39,806 nt of DNA from NCBI GenBank assembly GCA_013815345.1, contig JACDGK010000005.1, forward strand, positions 27,374 to 67,179. Reading direction: 5' to 3'. Both the position numbers and the translations under genes were made by a program. Source of the DNA: Patescibacteria group bacterium. Its GTDB lineage: Bacteria; Patescibacteriota; Minisyncoccia; Phycocordibacterales; Phycocordibacteraceae. The notes below the pieces were generated by a model. That model saw nothing but the letters and a program-made list of their open reading frames with translations, was not told where the DNA came from and searched no databases. This document shows, in pieces, positions 31,213 to 39,806 of this stretch (position 1 is its first letter; every line of letters begins with the position of its first letter).

Positions 31213-31287
31213 TGGAGGCCTGAGCGGGAATCGCACCCGCGCGTAGAGGATTTGCAGTCCCCCGCGTTTCTACTTCGCCATCAGGCC
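31213..31287 (-). tRNA. tRNA-Cys(GCA) with an unusual T-loop
   Basis: Acceptor GGCCTGA/TCAGGCC with discriminator T (the cysteine identity element), anticodon loop CTGCAAA (GCA) and an encoded CCA. The T-arm reads GCGGG-TGCGATT-CCCGC, so position 55 is G where nearly all tRNAs have U. Confidence 0.92.
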
Positions 31288-31299
31288 CGTTCGATAATA

Positions 31300-31668
31300 C
31301 TAACTCGGGTCGGTCTCGGACGCTACGCTTGAATCAGATATCTCATTGCTGATCTCATCGAGGCGCTGCCGGTTCTGTTCACCGTAGTCGAATTCGAACT
31401 TGATAAAGGGAAGTATGGCAAAACGGCCGTGTTGTTTTAAGTATTGGCGAAAAGGATCACGATGACGCGCCAGGAACGTTACCGCGTGTTCTCGTTCTTG
31501 GTCAGGAAAAACACTTACGAAAATAGTGGCGTTTTTGCGATCGGGACTAATATCAGCGCGTGTGGGAGTGATGAGAGTCGTTCGACCGGCTTCAAGCGCG
31601 ATATATTGTGCTGCAAGGTGGAGAAGGTTCGATGCCGCTTTGTCACTTCGTATGCGGTCAGGCTTCAT
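31300..31668 (-). CDS. rbfA: Ribosome-binding factor A
   Basis: Late-stage 30S assembly factor with a KH-like fold. The pattern is diverged but the order fits: an N-terminal basic helix ([20 protein letters not shown]), TLITPTRADISPDRKNATIFVSVF as the central strand pair, and a C-terminal LPFIKFEFDYGEQNRQRLDEI matching the family's LPxLxFxxDxxxE ending. Its ATG overlaps the infB stop by ATGA; infB-rbfA is a classic order, which supports the call. Length of 122 is normal. Confidence 0.85.
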   Translation of the reverse strand: MKPDRIRSDKAASNLLHLAAQYIALEAGRTTLITPTRADISPDRKNATIFVSVFPDQEREHAVTFLARHRDPFRQYLKQHGRFAILPFIKFEFDYGEQNRQRLDEISNEISDSSVASETDPS

Positions 31669-33149
31669 GACTCAACGATGCGGAAGAAGGTGATGGTATC
31701 ACCACCGGCTACTTCGGCTTTGGTTTCTATTTGACCGCCAAACTCACCTTCGGTGCGAATCTCTTTTACATCGGCCCGTGCTTGCTGGAGATTGGTGATT
31801 TTACCGCTGCCGAGGTCCAAACCGCGCCGGTTAATCTTAACAAGATTGCCCACGGCAACAGCACCCGAATCCAGGCGGGCACCGATAACTTGTTTACTGC
31901 CGGTTGCATTAAAAACTTTTAAAATCTTCGCTTCACCCAAAATCTCTTCGACGCGCACCTTCGGTGCGCGTGCTAACAAAAGCTCGCCTACTTTCTTTTC
32001 GAGATCGTAGATAATATCAAACGTTTCGATTTGAACACCGGCGCGTTCAGCGAGCTCTCGAGCACTTTGATCAGTTCCCACATGAAAAGCGATAATTGTC
32101 GCACCACCCGCCTGTGCCGTTTTTACATCACCTTCCGAAACACTCCCTACCCCCTCGTGCACTATCTGCAGTGCTGCTCGATCATGCGTTGCTTTAGAAA
32201 GCTCGTGGATGATGGCTTCAATGCTCCCCGTAACATCGGCTTTAATGATGATCGGAAGAAGCTCTTTGCCTTCCGCAGTTGCGTCTTCTCGAATACGGGA
32301 AGCATTTGTCGGCTGCACACCGCTCGCCATAATCTTCTCTGCTTCTTTTTTGTTCGCCACAATACTAAACGGAGTACCAGCCGCAGGAAGACCGTTCCAC
32401 CCTGAAATTGATACAGGCTGTGATGCTTTTCCCTCGGGAATTCGTTTGCCAAGAAAGTTCTCAATAAAACGAACGGGTGTGCTTGCTTGTCCTGCAACTG
32501 CCACAGAACCTGTCGTCAAGGTGCCGTCCTTAATGATGAGGGTCGCACTAACGCCTCGCTTTGGATCTTGTGATGATTCGAGCACGAATCCTGTAGCGGG
32601 AAGTGTCGCATCTGCCGTGAGTTCGGCAAGATCAGCGGTGAGAAGCACAAGGTCGAGAAGTCCCGGTATACCCTCACCGGTTTTCGAAGAAACCGGCACA
32701 TAGGGAATCGAACCGCCAAGTCCCTCGAGATATATGCCGTTTTCTATAACCGATGCCTTGGCGCGTTCGATGTCTGCACCGTTTTTGTCCATTTTAGTAA
32801 AGGCAATGACATAGGGAATGCCGGCTTCTTCGATAGCCTCATGGGCCTCTTTTGTTTGCGGTTTTACTGCTTCGTCAGCAGCAACGACGAGAATAGCAAC
32901 ATCAGCAACTTGTGCACCGCGCGCGCGGAGCGCGCGGAAAGCTTCATGGCCAGGCGTATCGAGAAAGGTAATAGTACGCAGTACGCCTTCATGCGCGTGC
33001 TCTGCTTCATAGGCAGATACATGCTGCGTAATGCCGCCGGCTTCGCCGGCGGTCACGTTGCTTTTGCGGATATAGTCCAGCAACGACGATTTTCCATGGT
33101 CGATGTGACCCATAACGGCGACAATAGGGGGACGAGGAGTACGTGCCAT
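31665..33149 (-). CDS. infB: Translation initiation factor IF-2, short form
   Basis: GTPase that delivers initiator tRNA to the 30S subunit. The G1 loop is [10 protein letters not shown], followed by the switch region [13 protein letters not shown]3 DTPGHEAF and G4 TKMD. Domains II-IV follow, with [13 protein letters not shown] in the C-terminal half. The product begins almost at the G domain (ATG at 33149, 494 residues), so the long N-terminal region of E. coli IF-2 is missing. The track's GTG at 33167 adds only six residues. Heads infB-rbfA and the tRNA-alr stretch. Confidence 0.96.
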   Translation of the reverse strand: MARTPRPPIVAVMGHIDHGKSSLLDYIRKSNVTAGEAGGITQHVSAYEAEHAHEGVLRTITFLDTPGHEAFRALRARGAQVADVAILVVAADEAVKPQTKEAHEAIEEAGIPYVIAFTKMDKNGADIERAKASVIENGIYLEGLGGSIPYVPVSSKTGEGIPGLLDLVLLTADLAELTADATLPATGFVLESSQDPKRGVSATLIIKDGTLTTGSVAVAGQASTPVRFIENFLGKRIPEGKASQPVSISGWNGLPAAGTPFSIVANKKEAEKIMASGVQPTNASRIREDATAEGKELLPIIIKADVTGSIEAIIHELSKATHDRAALQIVHEGVGSVSEGDVKTAQAGGATIIAFHVGTDQSARELAERAGVQIETFDIIYDLEKKVGELLLARAPKVRVEEILGEAKILKVFNATGSKQVIGARLDSGAVAVGNLVKINRRGLDLGSGKITNLQQARADVKEIRTEGEFGGQIETKAEVAGGDTITFFRIVES

Positions 33150-33208
33150 ATCAAATGAGTACACCACAGCACTTGCATAAATGCAATTAGCAGTACACTT
33201 TAAGAAGC

Positions 33209-34414
33209 ATGAATCTGTTTACGAATAAAAAAGCACGAGTATACCTTGACTGGGCTTCTGCTGCACCGATTTCTAAATCTGTTCAGCAATTGTTCTTGGA
33301 TTGTCTTACCGAGTACGGAAATCCTTCCTCTCCTCATGCAGAAGGCGAGCGAGCGAGAATCATGCTTGAGGATGCTCGAAGTACTATCGCGCGACTCGTC
33401 GAAGTAAAGCCCGAAACCGTACTCTTTACGTCAGGAGCTACTGAAGCAAATGCGATTGCGATACAAGGCCACATTCGTGCACTTATAGCGAAAGGGAAAA
33501 AACCCGACGATCTCCATGTGCTCTATCTGCCAACGGCACACGCATCAGTTATTGAAAATATGAAAGCGATTGCAAAAGAAGGCGTTCTCATCGAGGCCTT
33601 GAAGTTGGGTGAAGGCGCTATTGATCTTGCGATGTTAAAAAAACAAATTCGACCGGAGACGGTACTTGTCTCGATGGACCACGTGTGTGGGGAAACGGGG
33701 ACGATCTATAAAACTCGGGACGTCAGGAGGGTTTTAGATGCAGTGCAGAATGGTCAAGAGAAAAAGGGCCGTGCGCGTATTCTTCTGCATGTCGATGCGA
33801 GTCAGGCGCCTTTGATAGAATCTATCGAGCATACCCGTCTTGGCGCAGACCTTCTTACGCTGGATGCACAAAAGATAGGTGGCATTCGGGGTATCGGTGC
33901 TCTCATACGAGCGAACGTACAGATCCCACTCGAACCTCTCATGTACGGCGGTGGGCAAGAGCAAGGAATGCGGCCGGGAACGGAAAATCCAGCTCTGGCA
34001 GCTGCGTTTGCTCAAGCGCTATCTGAAGCACAAAAGGGAAGGGAAGTTTTTTTGGAACACGCGCGCGAAGCGCGCGTGTTCCTTTTGGAAATTCTTTCAA
34101 AAGAATTTCCAGACATGTTGCTGAACGCCGGAAAGATTTCTGCACCTCATATCCTCAATATTTCCTTTCCGGGACGCAATACCGATTATGCCGTTATGTT
34201 GTTTTCGGAGGCAGGCTACGCCGTATCGACAAAAAGTGCGTGCGAAACAAATGAAGAAGGTTCTCGAGCGGTGCTCATTCTTACGGGAGATCGAGAGCGA
34301 GCGATTTCAACCCTCCGAATTTCGTGGGGTCCCTCTACCCGCAACTCAGAACTCGAACGTTTTGCGCAAGAACTTATTCGTACCATCCGATTTCTCGACA
34401 TGAATCAGATATAA
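33209..34414 (+). CDS. Cysteine desulfurase (NifS/IscS family)
   Basis: PLP-dependent enzyme that takes sulfur from cysteine for FeS clusters or tRNA thiolation. The N-terminal DWASAAPIS replaces the family's LDxxATTP. FTSGATEANAIAIQG, HVDASQA and the PLP lysine K222 in DAQKIGG follow (usually SxHKxxGPKG). The catalytic cysteine lies in STKSACETNEE, matching the SSGSAC loop of group I enzymes. RPGTEN is conserved. TACACT lies 9 nt before the ATG, so the leader is very short. No IscU or MnmA gene is adjacent, so the sulfur acceptor is unknown here. Confidence 0.9.
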   Translation: MNLFTNKKARVYLDWASAAPISKSVQQLFLDCLTEYGNPSSPHAEGERARIMLEDARSTIARLVEVKPETVLFTSGATEANAIAIQGHIRALIAKGKKPDDLHVLYLPTAHASVIENMKAIAKEGVLIEALKLGEGAIDLAMLKKQIRPETVLVSMDHVCGETGTIYKTRDVRRVLDAVQNGQEKKGRARILLHVDASQAPLIESIEHTRLGADLLTLDAQKIGGIRGIGALIRANVQIPLEPLMYGGGQEQGMRPGTENPALAAAFAQALSEAQKGREVFLEHAREARVFLLEILSKEFPDMLLNAGKISAPHILNISFPGRNTDYAVMLFSEAGYAVSTKSACETNEEGSRAVLILTGDRERAISTLRISWGPSTRNSELERFAQELIRTIRFLDMNQI

Positions 34415-34420
34415 ATGTCG

Positions 34421-34426
34421 TATACT
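34421..34426 (+). promoter_or_regulatory. -10 box of the HtrA-like gene
   Basis: TATACT followed by exactly 6 nt and the ATG at 34433. This predicts a leaderless start at the second methionine of the track ORF, not at 34415. Confidence 0.65.
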
Positions 34427-34432
34427 ATACCT

Positions 34433-35206
34433 ATGAATATTGAGGATCTTTCGAAGGCACAGCTTTTATTGCTTATGCTTCTCGTAAATTTTATTACGTC
34501 AATCGCGACGGCAGTGTTGACCGTGTCTCTCCTTGACCAAGCTCCGGCGAATGTAACGCAAACCGTAAATCGAATCGTTGACCATACGATCGAAACTATT
34601 GGTACTACTTCGCCACTTGCCACTATCATCTCGCCTCCTGTTCCGGCACCGAAACCAGTCATTCAGAACAATGACCAGCTTTTGATCAGCGCGATAAGTG
34701 CCGAAAAGGCACGCATGGTGAGTGTGTACGGTAGCTTGGGTACGTCGACACCAGTCATCGCGACAGGTACCTATTTACCAAAAACGCGCGCTGTCATTCT
34801 CGCGACGCAGCCTGGACTACCTTCCACCGTCACGATTTTATTTTCTGATGGATCTAAGCAGCTCGCCTCGACTTCTCATCTGGGTGCCACTATTACGATC
34901 TACGGCTTCTCCGATACTGCCGTATTACCAAGTGCTCCCACTCCACTCATTATCGACCACGCCACCTTAAAACAAGGTCAGTCAGTGGTCGCTCTCGCTG
35001 CAGATGACAGCGCGGTTACCGGCATCATTTCCAAGGTAGATGATCTGGGAGTGCACACTAATTTACCTGCTATCCCAGCAGGAAGCGCTGCGGTGGATAA
35101 CGCGGGAAATATTGTGGGTATATCAAGCGGCACTGCAGGACTTTTCCTTCCTGCCGACAAAATAACGACGCTTCTCACCGCAACATCTACTCCTACTGGC
35201 CCGTAA
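34433..35206 (+). CDS. Membrane-anchored HtrA-like protein lacking the protease triad motif
   Basis: One N-terminal transmembrane segment (about 9-31) precedes a Pro/Thr linker and a trypsin-like double beta-barrel. MVSVYGS, IATGTYLPKTRAVILATQ, TVTILFSDGSKQLA and QSVVALAADDSAVTGIISKVD follow the Deg/HtrA strand order. The serine motif GNSGGPL reads AGSAAVDNAGNIVGI, and the histidine position (usually TAAHV) has LATQ. The fold is kept while the catalytic residues appear lost. No PDZ domain is present. It is followed 25 bp later by clpB, so a non-catalytic chaperone, scaffold or sensor role in envelope quality control is plausible. The -10 box supports the 34433 start (257 residues). Confidence 0.75.
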   Translation: MNIEDLSKAQLLLLMLLVNFITSIATAVLTVSLLDQAPANVTQTVNRIVDHTIETIGTTSPLATIISPPVPAPKPVIQNNDQLLISAISAEKARMVSVYGSLGTSTPVIATGTYLPKTRAVILATQPGLPSTVTILFSDGSKQLASTSHLGATITIYGFSDTAVLPSAPTPLIIDHATLKQGQSVVALAADDSAVTGIISKVDDLGVHTNLPAIPAGSAAVDNAGNIVGISSGTAGLFLPADKITTLLTATSTPTGP

Positions 35207-35219
35207 TACTATATAGGAG

Positions 35220-35225
35220 TAAAAT
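35220..35225 (+). promoter_or_regulatory. -10 box of clpB
   Basis: TAAAAT followed by exactly 6 nt and the ATG at 35232. An AGGAG overlaps its 5' side (35215-35219) and would not be in a leaderless transcript, but could serve readthrough mRNA. Confidence 0.6.
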
Positions 35226-35231
35226 CTATAT

Positions 35232-37955
35232 ATGCCGCCATTTAAGAACTTCACGACCAAAGCAAAAGAAGCCATAAAGAAAGCACATGAACTCGCTATT
35301 GAGCGGGGGCAAAACCATGTCAGCCCGCTGCATCTTTTGACGGCCCTCGTCCATCAGGAAGAAAGTCTCGTATTTTCGGTCTTAGACCGTCTCGATATCG
35401 ATACACTTTTGCTTTCCGATACGCTGCTTGAACTTCTCGAAACACCTGAAAATGCTTCAGTGCTCTCTCCTTCCTATCAGATCTTCCTTACACCGGAATT
35501 AGCCCAAGTGCTTGAAGACGTCGGAAAGATCGCTGCACGCATGAACGATTCATTTATTGGCACGGAACATCTTTTTGTGGGAGTGCTCGAACATCCTGGT
35601 CCTGCTGCAGACGTGCTCGCGCGTTTTAAAATAGAAGAAGAAACCGTGCTGCAAGTGTTAAAGGAATTAAAAACTTCCAAGGAAGGTCATGTCGCAGAAC
35701 CGAAACGATTTCGCGCGCTGGCTAAATACACGAGAAATCTCACGAAACTCGCCGCCGAGAATAGCCTCGATCCCGTCATCGGAAGGGATCAAGAAATCAA
35801 TCGTGTCATTCAGATACTTTCAAGGCGAACAAAAAACAATCCCGTGCTTATCGGCGAAGCCGGCGTGGGGAAAACCGCGATCGCGGAAGGTCTCGCGACG
35901 CGCTTTTATCAAGGAGATGTTCCTGAATCACTGAAAGGAAAAGAACTTCTTTCTTTGGATCTCGGACTATTGATCGCGGGTACAAAATATCGCGGTGAGT
36001 TCGAGGAGCGCATGAAGAATGTAATGAAAGAGGTCGAGAAAGCCGAAGGCAAAGTGATTCTTTTCGTCGATGAACTTCATACGCTCGTTGGCGCAGGGGC
36101 CGCAGAGGGTTCAATGGACGCAACAAACATGCTAAAACCAGCGCTTGCCCGTGGCGAGATCCGCATGATCGGCGCAACGACCCTCAAAGAATATCAGCAG
36201 CACATCGAAAAGGATGCTGCACTTACAAGGCGTTTTCAGCCGGTCTATGTGAACGAACCAAGCCTTGAAGACGCGGTCGCTATTCTCCGTGGACTCCGCG
36301 ACAAATACGAGCTATTTCATGGGGTCCGCATCACCGATGGCGCGATTGTGAATGCTGTTGAACTTTCCTCGCGATACATTTCTGATCGTTTTCTTCCTGA
36401 CAAAGCCATCGATCTCATCGACGAAGCCGCTTCTGGTTTACGTATTGCGCTTGAAAATAAACCACCAATACTAGAAGAGACTGATCGCAAGATTCGTCGT
36501 CTGGAAATCGAAAGGGAGGCGCTTCGGAAGGATGAAGAGGGAAGTAATGGAAAAGAATTACGCGAACGAATAAAGGTAATTGATTCGGAGATTGCCGACT
36601 TACGCGAAAAGACAAGCGAGATAGAGCTTAAGTGGAAGAATGAAAAAGAAGTACTTACAAGCATTCGCGCCATAAAAGCTGAGCTCGAAAGACTGCGAGT
36701 GTCTGCCGACAATGCTGAAGCCACTGCCGATCTGGGCATGGCTGCTGAAATTCGCTATGGAAAAATCCCGCTTCTCCAGAAGGAGCTTGAAATCAAAACG
36801 AAGCGCTTGAAGCAGCTTCAAAAGTCACGCCGTATTCTTCATGAGGAAGTGACCGAGCATGAAATTGCTGGGGTAGTTTCGCGCTGGACTGGCATTCCGG
36901 TTTCTCGAATGCTTGAAGAGGAAGCACTCAAGCTTGCGCGTATGGACGAAGCGTTAAAGAGCGCGGTAATGGGACAAGCTCCGGCGGTAAAGATCGTCAC
37001 CGACGCTGTAAAGCGTTCTCGAGTGGGCATCGCTGATCCTAATCGCCCTATTGGCTCATTTCTTTTTCTCGGTCCTACCGGCGTCGGAAAGACCGAGCTC
37101 TCTCGGCGACTTGCTGAATTCATGTTCAATGATCCCGACGCGCTCGTGCGCATCGACATGAGTGAATTTATGGAAAAGCACTCGACCGCAAAGCTCATCG
37201 GTGCTCCTCCCGGCTACGTGGGGTATGAAGAAGCAGGATCTCTCACCGAACGCATTCGCCATCGACCGTATGCGGTGGTGCTCTTCGATGAAATCGAAAA
37301 GGCTCACCCTGAAGTTTTCAATATTCTGTTGCAAGTCCTCGACAGCGGTCACCTCACCGACGGAAAGGGGCGTAAGGTCAATTTCAAGAACACGATTATC
37401 ATTCTCACCTCGAACATCGGTGCAGAATATATCGATCGCATGGCTCGGATCGGGTTTGGCCACAGCAGTGCAGAAACAACCGCGCAATACGAGGAGGTAA
37501 AAGAACGCGTGATGGGTTCGCTCAAAGATCATTTCCGTCCTGAATTTTTGAATCGTCTCGACGATATCGTTATCTTCGACGTGCTCTCGAAAGAAGCACT
37601 GGCTGAAATTGTAGAAAAACAAGTACAAGAAGTTGTGTCCCGACTTTTTGGCAAGCGCATCACCCTTTCCATCAGTCCTGAAGTGCGTTCCTGGCTTGCG
37701 GAGAAAGGATACAACCCGCAGTACGGAGCGCGACCATTAAAACGCGTCATTCAGGATAAGATTCTCACTCCAATAGCTTCTCTCATGATCGATCAGGGCA
37801 TCATGGATGGAGGCGCTGTAGCAGTCACTCTAAAAAGTGGCGAACCAGTGTTTGAGGTTCGGAAGTCTGGCGCGCGGGGAAGAGCAAAAAATACTTTTAA
37901 AGATACTCGCAACGCGAAAAGCACCTCTAAACGTGCGGTTGCAGCAGGAGCGTAA
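35232..37955 (+). CDS. clpB: ClpB-type AAA+ disaggregase
   Basis: Hexameric unfoldase with an N-terminal Clp repeat domain (1-150). AAA domain 1 has Walker A GEAGVGKT and Walker B VILFVDE. A long coiled-coil M domain (about 410-540, [19 protein letters not shown] through [13 protein letters not shown]) has ClpB length, unlike the short one of ClpC. AAA domain 2 has Walker A GPTGVGKT, and [14 protein letters not shown] is diagnostic. It also carries a loop, [15 protein letters not shown], at the place where ClpA/ClpC have the ClpP-docking tripeptide, which ClpB lacks. A basic tail of about 30 residues ([14 protein letters not shown] onward) is extra. Whether it partners with DnaK or ClpP is open. 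Confidence 0.93.
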   Translation: MPPFKNFTTKAKEAIKKAHELAIERGQNHVSPLHLLTALVHQEESLVFSVLDRLDIDTLLLSDTLLELLETPENASVLSPSYQIFLTPELAQVLEDVGKIAARMNDSFIGTEHLFVGVLEHPGPAADVLARFKIEEETVLQVLKELKTSKEGHVAEPKRFRALAKYTRNLTKLAAENSLDPVIGRDQEINRVIQILSRRTKNNPVLIGEAGVGKTAIAEGLATRFYQGDVPESLKGKELLSLDLGLLIAGTKYRGEFEERMKNVMKEVEKAEGKVILFVDELHTLVGAGAAEGSMDATNMLKPALARGEIRMIGATTLKEYQQHIEKDAALTRRFQPVYVNEPSLEDAVAILRGLRDKYELFHGVRITDGAIVNAVELSSRYISDRFLPDKAIDLIDEAASGLRIALENKPPILEETDRKIRRLEIEREALRKDEEGSNGKELRERIKVIDSEIADLREKTSEIELKWKNEKEVLTSIRAIKAELERLRVSADNAEATADLGMAAEIRYGKIPLLQKELEIKTKRLKQLQKSRRILHEEVTEHEIAGVVSRWTGIPVSRMLEEEALKLARMDEALKSAVMGQAPAVKIVTDAVKRSRVGIADPNRPIGSFLFLGPTGVGKTELSRRLAEFMFNDPDALVRIDMSEFMEKHSTAKLIGAPPGYVGYEEAGSLTERIRHRPYAVVLFDEIEKAHPEVFNILLQVLDSGHLTDGKGRKVNFKNTIIILTSNIGAEYIDRMARIGFGHSSAETTAQYEEVKERVMGSLKDHFRPEFLNRLDDIVIFDVLSKEALAEIVEKQVQEVVSRLFGKRITLSISPEVRSWLAEKGYNPQYGARPLKRVIQDKILTPIASLMIDQGIMDGGAVAVTLKSGEPVFEVRKSGARGRAKNTFKDTRNAKSTSKRAVAAGA

Positions 37956-37975
37956 ATCTGCTAAATTGCCTTTAT

Positions 37976-38128
37976 ATGTCACAAGATCGACTCCAGAAAA
38001 TGCGCTCCGAATCCGGGCACACTATTTACACTCGTAAAAACAAAAAGAAAGTCGAACGTAAGCTTGAACTTACAAAATTCGACCCTAACACTAGGAAGCG
38101 AGAAGTTTTTAAAGAAGTGAAGAAATAA
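37976..38128 (+). CDS. rpmG: Large ribosomal subunit protein bL33, zinc-free form
   Basis: Too short for the ORF track: 50 residues from the ATG at 37976. The stretch HTIYTRKNKKKVERKLELTK, ending EVFKEVKK, matches the bL33 pattern (Y-x-T-x-KN-x4-x-RLELxKYxPxxRKHxxxxExK). The two CxxC pairs found in zinc-binding L33 are absent, so this is the C-minus form. It lies 20 bp after clpB and 23 bp before the slipin gene. A TAAATT box lies 8 nt before the ATG. The function in the 50S E-site region is known from the family. Confidence 0.85.
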   Translation: MSQDRLQKMRSESGHTIYTRKNKKKVERKLELTKFDPNTRKREVFKEVKK

Positions 38129-38151
38129 AATCAAAATAATACATAGATTAA

Positions 38152-38916
38152 ATGATATTCCTCTTACTCCTTCTTTTCGTCTTTATAGTGCTGGTACTCC
38201 TCTCCATTCGTATTGTGAAGGAATACGATCGAGGCGTCGTGTTTTTTCTCGGAAGATTTCGTGACGTGCGTGGCCCCGGGCTCATCTTACTGATACCGCT
38301 TCTCGAGCAAATGACGCGCATCACCCTTCGCACGATTACGATGCAGATACCTTCGCAAAAGATCATCACTAAAGACAATGTATCCATCGACATTGCGGCA
38401 GTGGCCTATTACCTCATTGTCGATCCAGCAAAATCAGTTATTGCCATCGAAAATATAACCTCGGCGATCAACCAGATCAGCCAGACAACCGTTCGAAATG
38501 TGGTCGGGCAATTCAGTCTTGATCAACTACTTTCTCAGACGCCGGATATTAATCAAAAGATCAAAGATGTGATCGACACTCACACCGAGCCTTGGGGCGC
38601 CAAAGTCACCGCTGTAGAGATAAAAGACATCACACTTCCCGATAATATGCAGCGGGCGATGGCAAAAGAAGCTGAAGCTGAACGTGAACGCCGCGCCAAG
38701 ATCGTTGCAGCAGAAGGCGAGTTCCAGGCGGCAGTAAAGCTTGGTCAAGCAGCAGATATCATATCGGCCCATCCAGTAGCGCTTCAACTCCGCACGCTTC
38801 AAACCATGGCTGAGATTTCTACCGAAAAGAATTCCACCATTATTTTCCCGGCTCAGTTTATGACCACGGTACAAGAAGCAATAAAAACGCTTAAAATCGA
38901 TTCATCTAAATCCTAA
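38152..38916 (+). CDS. Slipin / stomatin-like SPFH protein
   Basis: Bacterial stomatin homologue that forms oligomeric membrane microdomains. An N-terminal hydrophobic hairpin (1-19) is followed by the band-7 domain: [50 protein letters not shown] and [19 protein letters not shown]. The Glu/Ala-rich helix ([20 protein letters not shown]) and the conserved C-terminal [13 protein letters not shown] are typical. Length of 254 is normal. Slipins usually pair with an NfeD-type protein; none is adjacent. It converges on the GH26-like gene with a T-rich gap of a few bases. Confidence 0.93.
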   Translation: MIFLLLLLFVFIVLVLLSIRIVKEYDRGVVFFLGRFRDVRGPGLILLIPLLEQMTRITLRTITMQIPSQKIITKDNVSIDIAAVAYYLIVDPAKSVIAIENITSAINQISQTTVRNVVGQFSLDQLLSQTPDINQKIKDVIDTHTEPWGAKVTAVEIKDITLPDNMQRAMAKEAEAERERRAKIVAAEGEFQAAVKLGQAADIISAHPVALQLRTLQTMAEISTEKNSTIIFPAQFMTTVQEAIKTLKIDSSKS

Positions 38917-38921
38917 TTTTT

Positions 38922-39806
38922 TTAACTGCCGTACGAGAAATAGGCTGAGTGGATAAGGACTTTGAATGCCTCAAGTCCGACATCGTGAAGTGAGAAGTCT
39001 CCATTGTCTCCCGGTGCATCAAAGTATATGATGGCTTTCATTTGCGGCATTTGCGTAGGAATATCCTGCTGCATACCTTGGAAATATGCCGGTTGATCTA
39101 CGGCATATGCGCCCGTTGAACCAACCATCATGGGTTTACCGCGTCCTACCCACTGATTGTAGAAATCTCCAAATACACCGACGAAAGTTGATGCATTTGG
39201 CTTTTCTCGATTAAAACCATCTGCGGCAATCCAGTCCACATAATTATTTCCCGGATAATACTGCCTAGTGTATTGATTATTCGCACTTGGACACCAGACA
39301 AATGCAACATTTGTTGCGCCTACTTGTGTGAAAATGTCTTTTATATGTCGCCACGCAGCCATAAAGTTAGCGCCATTATTATACGCATCACAGTTTCGCC
39401 CGGTATGAGCAACGTCGTTCTTATTCATTTCCCAGTACCACCGCAGCATGATTGGCCTAGCAAAGGTCTTAAGTGATTGTGCCTCGGCAGTGATCGCCGC
39501 ATCATCTACTCCTGACGTTACCTCTTCAAGGTTCGCACAGCCTAAATCAACGAGAGGTATAGAACCATTCTGTTCAAAGGCGGCAAGGGTTGTTAAAGGA
39601 ATGGCTGCGGTGAAGGGTACAAATACCGGCAAAATCGCTACCGTTTTTCCAAGGGCTGCGTTAAAAGCGGGTAATTGTGCGAGTTCGTTAGTGCCATAAG
39701 GATCATTGTCTCCATTTTTAACATTTCCTGGGTTTACGCGAGCCCCCAGATAAAGACCTGAAGACGGTATTGAGGGAGGAACTAATGGAGGAGGCGGAGG
39801 AGGTGG
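38922..39806 (-). CDS. GH26-like secreted protein, N-terminus beyond right edge
   Basis: The frame stays open to the window edge, so the track's TTG start at 39632 is artificial. The visible part begins with a poly-proline linker (seven Pro), then GLYLGARVNPG and a TIM-barrel sequence. LRWYWEMN holds the GH26-type acid/base glutamate, and FVWCPSANN and YVDWIAADGFN follow the endoglucanase/mannanase GH26 pattern. The nucleophile strand usually reads KPxxxxETG, but here it is KPMMVGSTGAY, with Ser in place of the catalytic Glu. It is likely exported and may bind polysaccharide without cleaving it. Its C-terminal stop is near the convergent slipin gene. Confidence 0.78.
   Translation of the reverse strand, partial: PPPPPPPLVPPSIPSSGLYLGARVNPGNVKNGDNDPYGTNELAQLPAFNAALGKTVAILPVFVPFTAAIPLTTLAAFEQNGSIPLVDLGCANLEEVTSGVDDAAITAEAQSLKTFARPIMLRWYWEMNKNDVAHTGRNCDAYNNGANFMAAWRHIKDIFTQVGATNVAFVWCPSANNQYTRQYYPGNNYVDWIAADGFNREKPNASTFVGVFGDFYNQWVGRGKPMMVGSTGAYAVDQPAYFQGMQQDIPTQMPQMKAIIYFDAPGDNGDFSLHDVGLEAFKVLIHSAYFSYGS

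Noticed and set aside
35215-35219. AGGAG before clpB as its ribosome binding site
   Set aside because: It is 12 nt from the ATG and lies next to a -10 box that would start transcription after it. It may matter only for readthrough mRNA.
38922-39632. TTG start for the GH26-like gene as given in the ORF track
   Set aside because: The frame continues open through a proline-rich linker to the window edge, so the gene is truncated by the window and not by a start codon.

Overview
This window is typical of a streamlined Candidate Phyla Radiation (Patescibacteria) genome, most likely a Parcubacteria-type lineage. That placement is inference. It rests on a run of VirB2/TrbC-like pilin paralogues, an IF-2 without the long N-terminal extension, a cysteine-free bL33, dense gene packing with ATGA overlaps, and many genes whose -10 box lies directly in front of the start codon. 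TGA is used as a stop (DHH phosphoesterase, lepB), so this is the standard bacterial code and not the code 25 of Gracilibacteria/SR1. No phage, transposase, CRISPR array or rRNA is visible.

Layout. 1-4352 (-): valS (runs off the left edge), tsaD, a DHH phosphoesterase and a 47-residue membrane peptide. 4478-6741: tRNA-Val, tsaC, an AlkA-type glycosylase and truB. 6835-7803: a GC-rich orphan gene with its own strong promoter. 7871-10453: tRNA-Glu and tRNA-Ser diverging from a 15-bp inverted repeat, a histidine phosphatase, a CphA-like ATP-grasp ligase and a small orphan gene. 10514-16659 (-): a long division and protein-maturation cluster reading lepB, hisS-like, bS21, ybeY, ftsA, ftsZ, then trxB. 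16873-17952 (+): pth and an orphan. 18006-19455 (-): a four-S1-domain protein with a long leader, preceded by an unidentified structured RNA gene. 19580-27469 (+): a degenerate metallo-beta-lactamase-fold protein, a membrane protein, gyrA, a methyltransferase, a solute-binding protein and five pilin-like proteins. 27553-29495 (-): a two-gene SPFH-type membrane operon. 29613-33149 (-): infB, rbfA, tRNA-Cys, tRNA-Leu, alr, tRNA-Lys, tRNA-Leu. 33209-38916 (+): cysteine desulfurase, an inactive HtrA-like protein, ClpB, bL33 and a slipin. 38922-39806 (-): a GH26-like protein that runs off the right edge.

How the genes work together. Most of the window is translation and tRNA biology (seven tRNAs, ValS, a HisRS-like protein, the t6A enzymes TsaC and TsaD, TruB, Pth, YbeY, RbfA, IF-2, S1, bS21, bL33), together with cell division (FtsA/FtsZ), envelope work (LepB, Alr, solute-binding protein, pilins) and protein quality control (ClpB, HtrA-like, SPFH proteins).

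The most unusual signals are these. (1) Three copies of a cloverleaf-like hairpin element (11542-11661, 16707-16827, 23145-23246) share a conserved core of about 55 nt inside long arms that differ between copies but stay fully self-complementary. (2) The 3'-terminal A of the tRNA-Leu(UAA) CCA end is also the A of the alr ATG. (3) A complete structured RNA gene at 19287-19455 matches no family I recognise. (4) The window holds two gene architectures: leaderless housekeeping genes, and SD-led orphan genes with strong promoters and terminators. (5) Several enzyme-fold proteins have lost catalytic residues.
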